Source of the DNA: Ascarosepion bandense
Taxonomy: Eukaryota; Mollusca; Cephalopoda; Sepiida; Sepiidae
Length of the DNA stretch: 64,000 nt
Assembly (NCBI GenBank): GCA_037127315.1
Contig: JBBBDQ010000192.1
Coordinates: 2,791,501 to 2,855,500, forward strand
Reading direction: 5' to 3'
Shown here: positions 38,201 through 50,500 of the stretch, in pieces
How the letters are laid out: every line of letters starts with the position of its first letter
Position numbering within the stretch: position 1 is the first letter of the stretch
Program-made: the position numbers and the translations under genes
Notes under the pieces: generated by a model
The model's database searches: none
What the model was told of the DNA's origin: nothing
The model's input: the letters and a program-made list of their open reading frames with translations, nothing else

Positions 38201-41200
38201 GAATTTACAGAATTAGCTGAACTCATTGAATTTGTACACTAGACAGTTATTGGAATATTGCATTTTTTTCCTTGACATTTCCTTCTGAATAAAGGAAAGA
38301 TGCTGATTGATTTGATAAATACAAATTCTTTTGAAACCCATTTTTCTGTCACAAACCTAAACCTGAAGAATTGCAAATAGAAAAGTGAAATGTTCCTCTA
38401 GAACTTAATTGCATAATTTCCTTTGAAAGTGATTTCTCAGAATGCCACTGGAGAATGATTATTTCAGCAGCTTTGGAAATTTTTCTCATTTTAATTACGA
38501 TAAAATAATTTGCAATTATGTTCAAATATGTACAAGATGCTAAAGAAACCCCTCTTTTTTTCTTTTTTTTTTTTTTGTACAAAATGCAGAATCACAACAG
38601 AAAAAATTAGGGAATTTGATTTCTTACATATATCCACTTTTTAAGCTTTTGGTCAATAGACAGCTAAAATATAAAAATCACATTTCTAAGTTTTCAATAT
38701 TTTTATAAATTTTAAACTCATTTGTTTTATTTACAGTTTTTAAATATCTTATAAGTTTTCATAATGTTAATACAATAGTGTTTTTAACTAAATTATATGG
38801 GACAAATATTCTCTTAACACTTACATACAAATTACTAGTCATTAGAAAATCTTTAACGTAGATGAGCATTAAAACAGGAAATAAATTTCAGTTTTTATTC
38901 TTTCTCTTCTTATTGACAATTTTTTTCTTTTACAATCAACTTCTGTTTTCATTAGTGAAGTGAACTTTCTTCCATAATCAAGCTTTGATAAGGCTAAAAT
39001 ATCTGTGTCCCTTTTTTATTTTTCTCCTCTTGAAGCATGTGTTTCTTGTTTTGTCTTTTTCAGTCCACAGCTTAAGGGTGGCTATACACCGAGCTCAGTC
39101 TACTCCACTGGCACCCAATATCGTAATCAACGCTATCCCACATTTACCAACCGCACAGGACCTCCTCCAGTTGGTGGGGAATATCTTGCTTCCAGTAAAT
39201 TTGATGGTAGCCATGATAGTGGCTTCAGTTCAAGTAATAACATGACTCAATTGCCTGCCAATCAACGCAGCTCCCAATATGAAAATGGTGATGAGGTAAA
39301 AACTCCGACCAATCATCAATATGAGAATCTGGAAACTGAATTTGAACACCAAATGAAATTGAATCAGCAGCACATTGATGACACATACTATGGTGAGGAA
39401 AATTCGACCCATGTGTATACGACTCGAGGAGCCAGCACTTCCAACGACATGCAGCAGTTGTTGCAATTGACTCCTTCAAAGTATGGCAGCCAAAGAGAAT
39501 CTAATGTCGAACAAACTGAAGTCCAAGATGGTCTGGTGACACCTCGCAACAGTACAGTGGATGCTGAGCCAGTGTACAGTCACTCTAGCTCCAACTATGA
39601 GCCCTTGCCTGTACAATGGGGGGAGACACAAACTACTGAACCTTCTCCAATTATTTACAGCCCACACAAATCTTTTGAGGATTTAGAAAATCGACCAAAC
39701 ACACCAAGCACAGAACATTCCTATAGCCCACGCGTCTATGAATATCAATCTCCAAATAATCGGGAGGTGCAAGTCATCCACTTAACAGGGAATCAACTTG
39801 TGAGTGAACAACATCAAGAGATTGATCAACCACCCACTTCCCCCATTCCTCCACATAGCCGAATAGTTACTACAATCACAAAAATCAAACCTCAGATTGA
39901 AGTTTCGAAACCTTTCGAAACCTCGGACTTTTTCAAATACAGTGAGAAGCTTCGTCGTGCTCGCATGTTGGATAGTTATCAGCGCCAATTGATTGGTGAG
40001 GACCGATTGGTGCATTTGTCAAAACTCACTCAACAAACAGATTCCTCTGTGAACTCTTACTATAGTAGCTCTTATACAAGTGAGCATTCAAGCTCTTCTT
40101 CTCCGGCTTCTTCCTTTTCTCGGATACAGCAAGTAGCTCCTTCTTCCCCTTATATGGCTTACCATCATTCCCAAGTCCAACAACAACACCACCAATCGTC
40201 AACACCCCAACAACAGACACAACCACAGTCAACACCTTCATCTTCTTTCCCACAATATTGGAGAGAATTTGAACAACATTCTGGAACAACTTTCCCCCTA
40301 CAGAGAAGCAGCACTCCTGGTGTCTTGGGCAGTGGTAGTGGTATGTCTAGTATGAGTTCACGAACTGTCACTTCTTCATACCATCACTCAGTTAGTAGTA
40401 GTAGTAGTAGTAGTAGTAGTCACATACAGTACTCGTCGGCACAAAGTGTGTCACGGGTGTTTCGATCACATCAAGTGCAGACAAGCCGACACACCCAATA
40501 TCAGCCACCTCAGCCGATGACTTGTGAGCCTGTTGTAGTGCGTGATATGCCCTCCCCAGGCTCAAATCCTGGAACAGGGTCACCAGCCAATCTGTCAAAC
40601 CTCTCTAGGTGAGCCAAGGGAAACAAATGCTATGGCAAATGTGCTTCGTCCTGCTCAGCCTGTATTTTCAGAGCAACAAGAAAGAAAAAAAAAAAAAAAA
40701 AGAAAAAAAAAACAAGCCTTTCTTTCCCTTTATAATGGACACTGGTCAATTCTTACTGACAACTGTGTGTGTGGCCATTTGCATTTCATTTTTTCCTTTC
40801 TTTTGTTTTGTTTTTTTTTATGTTCTCTTTTGTTTGTTTTTATCTGAACATCTTGTTTTTTTTTCTTCTTCTTCTTCTCATTCATTCATTCATTTGTTTT
40901 TCTGACTTTTTCTTTATTTTTCTATATTTTCTATGAATTGAAAAACAGAAACCTTTGAAATAAAGACATTAGTTCAACTGACTGTGCAATAAAATGATTG
41001 AATGATGGACTCTACAATCTCACTGGTGTCCTTTGGAGAAACACCTTTATCTGTTTGGACGTTTGAAAAATGCAACTTTTGATTCATACCAAAATATGAA
41101 GATCAAATATCCTTAATTAAAATGTTGATCTAAAAATATTCCAGTATTCAGCACTTGTATATTTGTTGAGATATCATTTTGTATCTAAACCCATCTACAT

Positions 41201-44200
41201 AAGAAAAAAAAAATCAACCAAACACCCAGGCATACATACATCTCATTTTGTTCCCTCTCTGTAACTTTCTATAAGTGGGGCTTTCATATCCAGTATTGTA
41301 TATGTTGATGAATACTTATGGACAGATCTGGTTTTTTTTATATTTTTGTTTTCACAGGTTGCTGAATTTTTAACTTCTGTAGAATCTTACATTCTCTTGA
41401 AGATAATAGCTAGTCTGGAATTTACAACCATCAATAATTTTGAAGAGAAATGGATTTTGAAAATAATATTTTTTAAATAATCTGTTCAAGAAAAAAATGT
41501 TCAGTCAAATCTTTGATGTGTTACATTCAATTCTGATTGCTTTTCATTGGATTTGGTAGTTTGTTTTCAAGTTTGCCTCATTTTGTGTATCTCTTATAGA
41601 GATTAGGTTATAAAAAATTCTTTATTTTCTAGAATTTTCCTTTGAAAGCAATTAGGTCTGCTGCTATAAGAAACAGAAATTCTTGAAATCACACAAGCTT
41701 TTTATGTCTTCAATTTCAATGTACCTCAAGTTTTGTTTTTGTTTTCCTAGCATTTCAGCTGCAATTTATTCTATAGACTTCCTTGAATCTGAGATTTGTC
41801 ACTGAAGATGGCCATAGGCATTATTAAAAACAACAAAGATGGAGATAAAAAATGCTTTTGACTGTCAACAAAAATTTCTATCAAAGATTTTAAACAGCTG
41901 CATTAAAATCTATCTTGTTTCAAAGTTTTCAACAAAATTTATTCATCCACAGAAGCAGATATAAAAAAACAATTTCCTAATAAGTTTTAATTCAAATATG
42001 GCAAATTTCACAGTGAAATTTATATTTTTTTAATTAGAAAATACAACACTTTCAATGAATTAGTACTTTTTAAAACCAAATATATGAAATCCTTTTGAAA
42101 GATTGGTAGATTGTGATATTCCTTAGAAGTTAGAATCTTTCAGAATTATACTTGATACTCTTTAGTTTAAATGTTTTGTTGTTAAAGTGAATCATTTTTA
42201 TATCTAATTATTTCAAACCAAAAATATAAGTAAATCTTATTAGCAACTTTTCCCCGTGTTTCAATTCAATTCAACTTTTATTAATACTTTATTTTCTCAT
42301 GCTGTTGCTGTCATGGAAATTTACAATCTTGTTGGATACTTAAAAATATTTAGAATTGGTTCTCTATTTCTCATTTTAAAACCTACCTCATGGTCACTGC
42401 CTTTTGAGTTACATTTGAGTTCTCTTATCTAATGACAGGTTTCCATTCATCAACTTTTGAAATAATCTGCCAGTTTTTATCTAATTTTGTCATTGCTTAT
42501 ATACTACATTCAGCCATGCTTCTAAGCTTTTTTTTAAAATCTGAATCTGGTTTTTTAATATAGTTACCCTTGTCTCTGCTCTTGTTGTGAAATAAGTCCC
42601 TTTTTATTTTAGACACTAAGTGTTCATCAAGATTTGCATCACTTGGTAAAAGTCAAGAGAATAAAATAACTAAATGCAGAGGCACTGACTTAACCTCTGC
42701 TTTTGTCTGTCACACATGCATGCATTTCAAACAATCTCATCTCATCTCATACCAACATTTTGCTGTCACTGCCACCTTTTTTTCTGATATTTTTGCTCTG
42801 TATTTCTAACAAAATTGATTCGCTTGTCTTTACACATTTAACATTTGCTATGAGTGTTTAGTGCATGTGAGATGAATTTACTGACTTACTGTGCCCACAC
42901 CCCCAACCACCACTGCAAGTTATCCTCTGACCAAGTTTGTTTGGGTGGGAGAGAATGCTCACCACTCCTACTCCATTGCTCTGCACTTGTTTTTGTTCAT
43001 TGATGAGTCAGGACCAAGTGACATTTGCCTTTGCATGCAACAATAGCCTCTCCTCAGATGAAATGTGATTAAAACAATCTTTTTTTCCTCCATTTTTCTA
43101 TGCATGTTACAGGCTATATTTTGTTGAATTGGCTTCAATAGCTCTTACTATTTATTCACCTACTTTATTTAAACAAAATTGTTTCTTTTTTCTTTCTCAC
43201 ACTTTCTTTGCTTGTTTCTGTTTTGTTGTTTAATTTTTAATTTCAGGCTCTTAAATTTGTGCAAAAAATAGCAAAATAAAGAATTTGAAAGTAATTGACA
43301 TTATTCAGACTTTAAGGCTACTCCTGGCAGGAAATTCACTTTCAATCCCAGATTCTAGTTTTGGCAAAGAATCACTAAATGGCTTTATACTGAGCAATAT
43401 TAAACCATAATTAATGATATTAAATTTTATCTAATTAAAACACTTATATTTCAATGAAATTTCAAAAGTCCTTGACAAATTAAAACCATGTTTAAAAGTA
43501 AGCCTTAAATCTGATATGTTATTAATGAGTAAAATAAAATTTAATGTGAAAGATTAAACTCATTTTGAAGGATTCAATTAAAATTTTTGTAAAGCATGAC
43601 TTTGCTTTGGCATCTTTTTCGATCTTATACTGAAATTGCTATTTTTAGTTTATCTCCCTAATTATCTGGATCTTAAGAAAAGCCAAAGTAAAAAATAAAT
43701 CGTTTATACTGAAAATGTGTATACCTTTGCAAACAAAAAGTGGAAAAATCTTTACTTTTCTCAATGTGGAACAAATTAAAAATAATGTTAACTATCTTTA
43801 TTATGAAAAACTGACACATGAAGTTATCCAGGGAACAATGAAAAAAAAGCTTACTATCCAACACACTTCCCCAATAGCATTCAAACATAGGTATATGATA
43901 GGTTGAGGTGGTTTTTTTTTTCTTTTTTTTTTTTTTTTTGCAAACTAACTTTGGACAAGGCAAGAATTGTTGTGGTTTAACAAAAATTGCTATTCACAAA
44001 AATACTTACTTTTGCATGAAAATTTATTTCAACAACGAAGGCAAAAGATTTTACAATTTATAAAATAAAAACTATAATACATTAAAATGTTTAAATGTAT
44101 TATTTGAATAATTATCAAACTTTACTGTTAGAACTATTAGAAAAAAAAATCTTGAGGATATAAGGTTTTCACAAGATTGTGTGTTGTTTCAAATCCATAA

Positions 44201-47200
44201 ACTATATAAGATTCAGATGTTTATTTAACTGCCCTTTCAACACTGAGAATGTGAAACAGACTCCAATTTTGTACCATTTATTACTGTTTGCTGAAGCTTG
44301 TGAAAATACTTTGGTGATCACATGTTTACAAATGCCATATTGTAATAGATTTATTAATTTTGGTCCTTATGTAACTTCTGAGTTGATAGCAGTGATTCTT
44401 AACATTGGAAAGAATTTAAAAATTCAATTTCTGTTTTAATTTAAAGATCTCTCCCTATTTGTTTTTAGTTTCTTATTTCTCTGATGAATGTAACTTAAAA
44501 AACAATTCCATGAATCTAAATGTTTGATTTAGTTTTCTTTTATTTTTATTTACTTAATGGACTCTAGATTATTGAATATATAAAGTTGCCAGTTATAGAA
44601 TTTGCTATCTCCCTTAATCTCAAACCAGTGAGCTACATATATTTCAGTAATGGACTTGATGAGTTTTGTGCAGTTTCTGATCATTAATCTAGTTGCCAAA
44701 GTTAAAGACCTTGCATTATTCAGTGATTCAGTTTCCCAGGCAGCAAATCTAAATACTTGAACAGGAGTCCCTGTTTGTCACTTAGACCATCCATTGTCCT
44801 CACAGTATGCTTTATGCTATCTAGTCATTGACTAACAAATTCGTAAGTCATTTTCATCTAGTTTTCCTAATGAACCTACAAATCAGTTAGATATTTTCGT
44901 TGTATGAATAGCATATTTGAAAACCACTTGGAATAAGAGTTCATTACTTGTTGTTTCTTCTTCAGAATTGTTACAACATTTCAGCCGTTGTATGCTCCAA
45001 CCTTCTTCAGGTTCTAGGAATTTTTAACCAAATCTTTATTACAATCACCAGGAAATATCATTCTCATCCCTTACCTAGAGCTTCTTTTGGTAGTCATGAG
45101 ATATCTCCCTCTAAGTTATCACCATTTTTATTCTTACCTGTTATACTTTTGATTTAGCAATTATGTTTTTTTAAATCAGCATCAAATTTCATCAAACCCA
45201 TAGCCTGTAAGTCTACAAGAAATGCATTAGTAAGAGATTCCACAAGATTTGAGGAAACATCACCACCTCTAATTAGTTTGATTGCATATCTAGCAATTTT
45301 TTAAAGATTCTAAGTTCTCATGAGATGTCTTCTTGGCTCCAAATTCAGTAATGACTACAGACCATCATCTTCCAACCAGTTTTATCCATTATCTGAGAAA
45401 AACACAGATTATAATAAACCCATTTAAATAAACAAACATTACAAGTTAAATTTTCTGGTAAACATGGATAAACATGCAGTGTCAAAAGGACATTTTTTTT
45501 TCCTCATGACACTGCTTTTTTTTGCTTTTTTTAACTGCCTTCACTCCTTCGGCAGTGTTTGTTTTAAAATGTAATAATTAGAATTGGAATAAAACCTAAA
45601 CACATGATGGAAGTGAATTTTTTTTTTGTTGTTCAGAATTGAAATATAAAATATAAAATATATTTTTTTTTACAAGAATGATTTTATATTTACATTCTAA
45701 AAAAACTAATGCAATAGAATATTTATAATTTACCAGTAAGAAATAAATTTGAAAAAATTTTTTATTCATAAATTTATAAATATTTGCTAAATTATTAAAA
45801 TATGTGAACCAACTATAAGGAAATCCTTATTTATCATTTTATAAAGTTGGAATCAATTGGCAATGAGCCAAGTTTTTGCCAACCATTCCAATAGATAATA
45901 TAAAGTTTTAATTTATTTGTTTAAACATTTTTAATGGATACTCATATTTAAGTAGATGCTCTGTTTGTATTATTAAAGTGTATGTTTATTTATATCTATT
46001 GGCTTGAATATTTGAGAAATCTTGTTAAAAAAAATATGCAACTTCTAGCAGGATTCAAACCTGTATCACCTAAGGGGGAACAGTCATTAAATCTCATGTG
46101 CCTTGACCTCTCAGCCACATAGAGCTTCCTGGTCAAACAAAACTCAAATAGCGCATATCTTTCCTGATTCTCAAAATGTATACATCTGTTGTGTTTTGTA
46201 TCCTAACTTAAACAAAGACAATTTTTTAGGAAATGGATTAAATCCAATATATTTATTTGCTGTTTTTATCATTATATAGTATATTTATCTGCATCTACTG
46301 GCCTAGGGGATGCAGGTTCAAATACTGTCAGAGGGTACCTATTTTTCTAAAAAGGTTTCTTGAATATTCAGGTCAGAAGGTGTAAACTTTAATAATAAAA
46401 ACGGATCTATTTAAATATGAGTGTCCATTAAAAAGTAACGTTTAAACAAATAAAAAAAAATGTCAGATTTAATTTATTTCCTAAAATAATAGTTTAAATT
46501 ATTTTTGTTGCCAATTCTCAGGAACAGAAAATACATAAATTCACTTTTATTGTATGTCTAGGTTTTAATCCAATTATAATTTTCGTGTTTTCAAACATAG
46601 CTGAAAAGAGAAAGATGTTTTAAAAAAAAATTTTAAAAATAAGTGCCATGAGAAAAACCATCTTTTTGATATTGTCTTATTACAGACATATTTAATCCTT
46701 ACACTATTGTCCCCATCTTTATTGCCATTTGTACGTCGTTTCAGCCGTTGTATGCTTTGACCTTCTTTGGGTTCCAAGAATTTTGAACCAAATCTTTATT
46801 ATAATCACCAGGAAATATCATTCTCATCTCTTGCCTAGAGCTTCTTTTGGTAGTCATGAGTTATCTCCCTTACCAGGCTACAGCAGTTGTGAAGTAACTT
46901 AGAGGGAGATAACTCATGATTATCAAAAGAGGCTCTACACAAGGGATGAGAATGATATACCCCAGTGATTGTAATAAAGATTTGGTTAAAAATTCCTAGC
47001 ACTTGAAGAAGGCCAGAGCATACAACATCCGGAACATTGTACAAATGGCAACAAAGATGAGGACAATAGTCCAAAATATGTAAATAGTGTAAATAATACC
47101 TCATCTCAGAAATATAAACAAATGTTCAATCCTTGTTTGACCATTTTCTTTAAATATGCAATAAGCATAATTTACACTATATTCAAGACTTAAGTATAAT

Positions 47201-47499
47201 AAACAATTTAACTGTGATTTCATTAGCACTCAAATCATAAATCTATTTCATTAAGCAGTGCAGTTAAAATGAAACCAATATGGTTTTTAGTATATCATGT
47301 ACCAACTATCTCAACTTCCCATGGTTCGATCTACCCTAATGTATAGGCTTGTAAATCTTATATATATATATATATATATCATGTGCAAGCTAGAATAAAG
47401 TAATAATAAATATTCATTGCTCTATTTTTATATTGAGCACTGTTTTAAATTAATGTTTTGTACATTGCAATTATTTTCTTTGTTTTTACTCATTTGGAT

Positions 47500-47549
<50 letters not shown>

Positions 47550-50500
47550 GAGTCACTTCCTGGAGCTTGATCAAATGGCTTTTGTTTTGGGATCCCTTCT
47601 TGGGCAACCTGAGAACTTTTCAGCATCCCCTTCTAATATTTTTTTGCAATGATGATGACAATTGAAGTGCTCCAATGTTCACATAAGACCAACAACAAAG
47701 GTAAGGATTTTTCAGATGATAAGCAACGGCTGAAAGCAAAAATCTTTGATTGAATGTTTGTTCACATCAAGAGATGAAAAGAAATTTAAAGTAATGTGAA
47801 TTTTCTTTCCCAATTCTCTTGTGAAATTGAAGTTTAATCTAAATGCGAAGTAGAAAGCCTTTATCATCCATTGAATCTTCAAAAATATTTAATATTATAT
47901 AAGATCTGCTAATCAAATCTCTCAGCATTTGTTGTAGAAATCAAAGGAAATTTTACATTGATTTTACATTTTTTTCCCTTCTCACTTAGATGAAAGAATG
48001 GATTAATTTTATTTCAATTGCATGAATGTCAATCATACAATTGAACTATTTTCTTAAACTTCTCTGCTATTAGTTTTCATTTATTCAATACTTTCCTTTA
48101 CTTCATCCAAACATTCAGGGCTACAGAATTTTGACACTTCAACATTGTATCAACTCTGAACAGCTAAAAAATAAATCCGCGTCTTTCTGTTAGCTTTATA
48201 GATAAGGTTTAAAAATTGACTTTTAGTCACTTTTTAAAAAATGAATCCAGATGTCTGAACAGACAAATTAGAATTGGGTTGGATTTTTTTCCCCCGAAAA
48301 AGAAAACTTTTTTTTAAATAAGCCTTTATCCATTAAATCATTTAGATAAGTCATTAAGTTTTATGAAACTTATTTTTAACTTTCAGACTAAGACATTTTT
48401 TTTTCTTTTAATGAAAATGGTGTTTTCCAATCCTGAAATTTTGTTGACAAGTTCATTTGTAGAGATCATCAACTTCCAGAAACCTATTTTCTATTAATGA
48501 TTATCAAGGGTTTGTATAGATATAGCCAAACCAACCAATAAACAGTACTGCCTAAAAAAGAAAAATGTTTTGAAATCTTTTCAGAATAAAGTCTAGTTTC
48601 ATTTTCAACACACTTGACTAACAATATTTCCAGGTCAACAAAGTTGCAGTGTTTGTTGTAGCTTTGTTTTTTATCCTGCATTACAAAAGAAAGGTTTATG
48701 TGAGAATTTTATACCATCAGCATTATTTTAATTCAATCACAAGTCTAGTAACATATTAGGGTCACCAGAGCACTGCAGCAATAGTGTTTCTTGGGTGAGA
48801 TAGCCTGATAACACCCAACCCTCTCCAAGGATGTAGGAGTCAGTCTGTCCTGCTATTTACCCATAACAGGGGGCTGGGGTGAAGAAGAGATGGATTCACC
48901 CATTTCCCAAGACTGGTCACACATAAGTGAATGCAATGAACTCAACTGGAATTTAAACTTGGCTCTCTGATTCCCTAATCTCAGCTGCTATTCATTATTC
49001 CACTATGCCTCCACATTTAAACTACAAACTTAAAACCTAGTTTTGAGAATTATCCTGTGTTGAATAAGTGTGTGTGTGTGGGATAAAATGCAGAAATGGA
49101 AAAAAAAAAAAAAAGAGTTTCCTTAATGTCTTACTTTTTTTTTTTCCTTTCCATTTCTGCACAATACTGCTATGATGATGTTCCAAATGGAATTAGTTTG
49201 TAAAGCTCAAGGAAAAGGTAAATTTAAATTGGGAAATAAAGGAAGTGATAATGAAAAATCCTTTTGAATTTGAAACTAAATTTGTTTTAGATAATCATTC
49301 AACATATGTAAAACATTACAGAAAAAAAAAAAAAGATAGTAATCATTTTAGGTAGGAGCTACTGACACATTGAGCAACATTTCACTACTTGCATTTCTTG
49401 CCAATGGAGATGGAAAGTGTCATGATGATTCAGAGTTAAGTAATTGGTAGATTTAGTATAATTTACAATATCAAATTGTTTTTAGAAAAATATTACTGCT
49501 ATAAAAGTTGACTAAGGAAATGATCTCAAAACATTCTAGTCATTTACTCAGCACATCATTTCTTAAATTTTCTTTTTGGCTAAGTTATGTTGATTGCTCA
49601 AAATGACATAACAATTTCAGTTGACACGATTGACTTTCCAGACTACATCATCGGGCTCAAATTTTTTTTTCATATCATTGCTTTACAGTTATGATGGACA
49701 TAGGTCACTCAGTGTTTGCAGGAACAGAAATTTTCTGACAGCCTAGAATTCAACACTTAAAAATGCCACACTTGGTTCAAAGATTTGAAATTCAAAACAA
49801 GGAACTTAGCAATATTAATATTCTTTAGTGACAAAAATTAGTCAGATTTTTAAAAGTGGGTCAACACCCCCAACACACATATAAGCATGTTATGACACAT
49901 TGGCAATCACCTTCAAAAGTTGATGGTTGCAATTAAAGTAAAAAGGCTTTTAGTCAGAAAAATCATTGTTGCATGACAATATAATTGTCCAGATGTTTGT
50001 CAGCCAAAAATCATCAGGAATCCAGAATGGGGAAACTCTTCCTCATACAACATTGACGTCACTGGATTCATATTCTCATCTATACAACATTTCCTATCTG
50101 ATCCCAAATTTAAAGATGTCTCTGATGTTCAAAATTTCATTAATAACATCCAAGAAGGAATTAAAAAAAAAAAAGAATTCAGTATGTTAACATAAGGTCA
50201 GAGAAAGTAAAAGAAAGTATTTTGAAAATTGACATCAAATGATCATCTCACTTCTTGAAATTTGTCATCTTTATTGTCCTTGATACAATGCTATATGGTT
50301 CTATTCCCGGTGGCACATGCATCAGTAAAAAAATTGGCTGGTTTTTGAGTACTTTTCTTTTGCAGAGTCAATCATCCAAATAGCTTTTATAAAAAACAAA
50401 ACCCAGGAAAAAAAAAAAAAAAAAGTGCAATACTGAGATATGAGAAATAAGATGCAACAGATTGGGGGGGGGGGGGTCAATGAATCTGTCACAACAGAAA

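Larger units (their letters stand above)
31174..39063 (+). other. FRMD4-like introns G-H and H-I
   Basis: The introns are 31174-33145 and 33259-39063, flanking exon H. The first includes a GGA/GAG-rich tract at about 31827-31860. The second contains a candidate alternative terminal exon (34924-35095) and is otherwise AT-rich. I see no clear transposon in either. Confidence 0.5.

Noticed and set aside
39225..40598. Several 60-90-codon minus-strand open frames opposite the large FRMD4-like exon
   Set aside because: They are shadows of a long coding exon on the other strand. Composition (Cys/Trp runs, Tyr runs from AGT repeats) is not protein-like.
40542..40905. Open frames running past the end of exon I into T-rich DNA
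   Set aside because: They depend on A- and T-homopolymers after the donor site. The exon ends at a good AG|GTGAGC donor and joins in phase to 51129.
46045..46137. A functional tRNA-Ser/Leu gene
   Set aside because: The A and B boxes are good, but the acceptor stem pairs poorly and the anticodon loop is unclear. It sits inside an inverted-repeat element.
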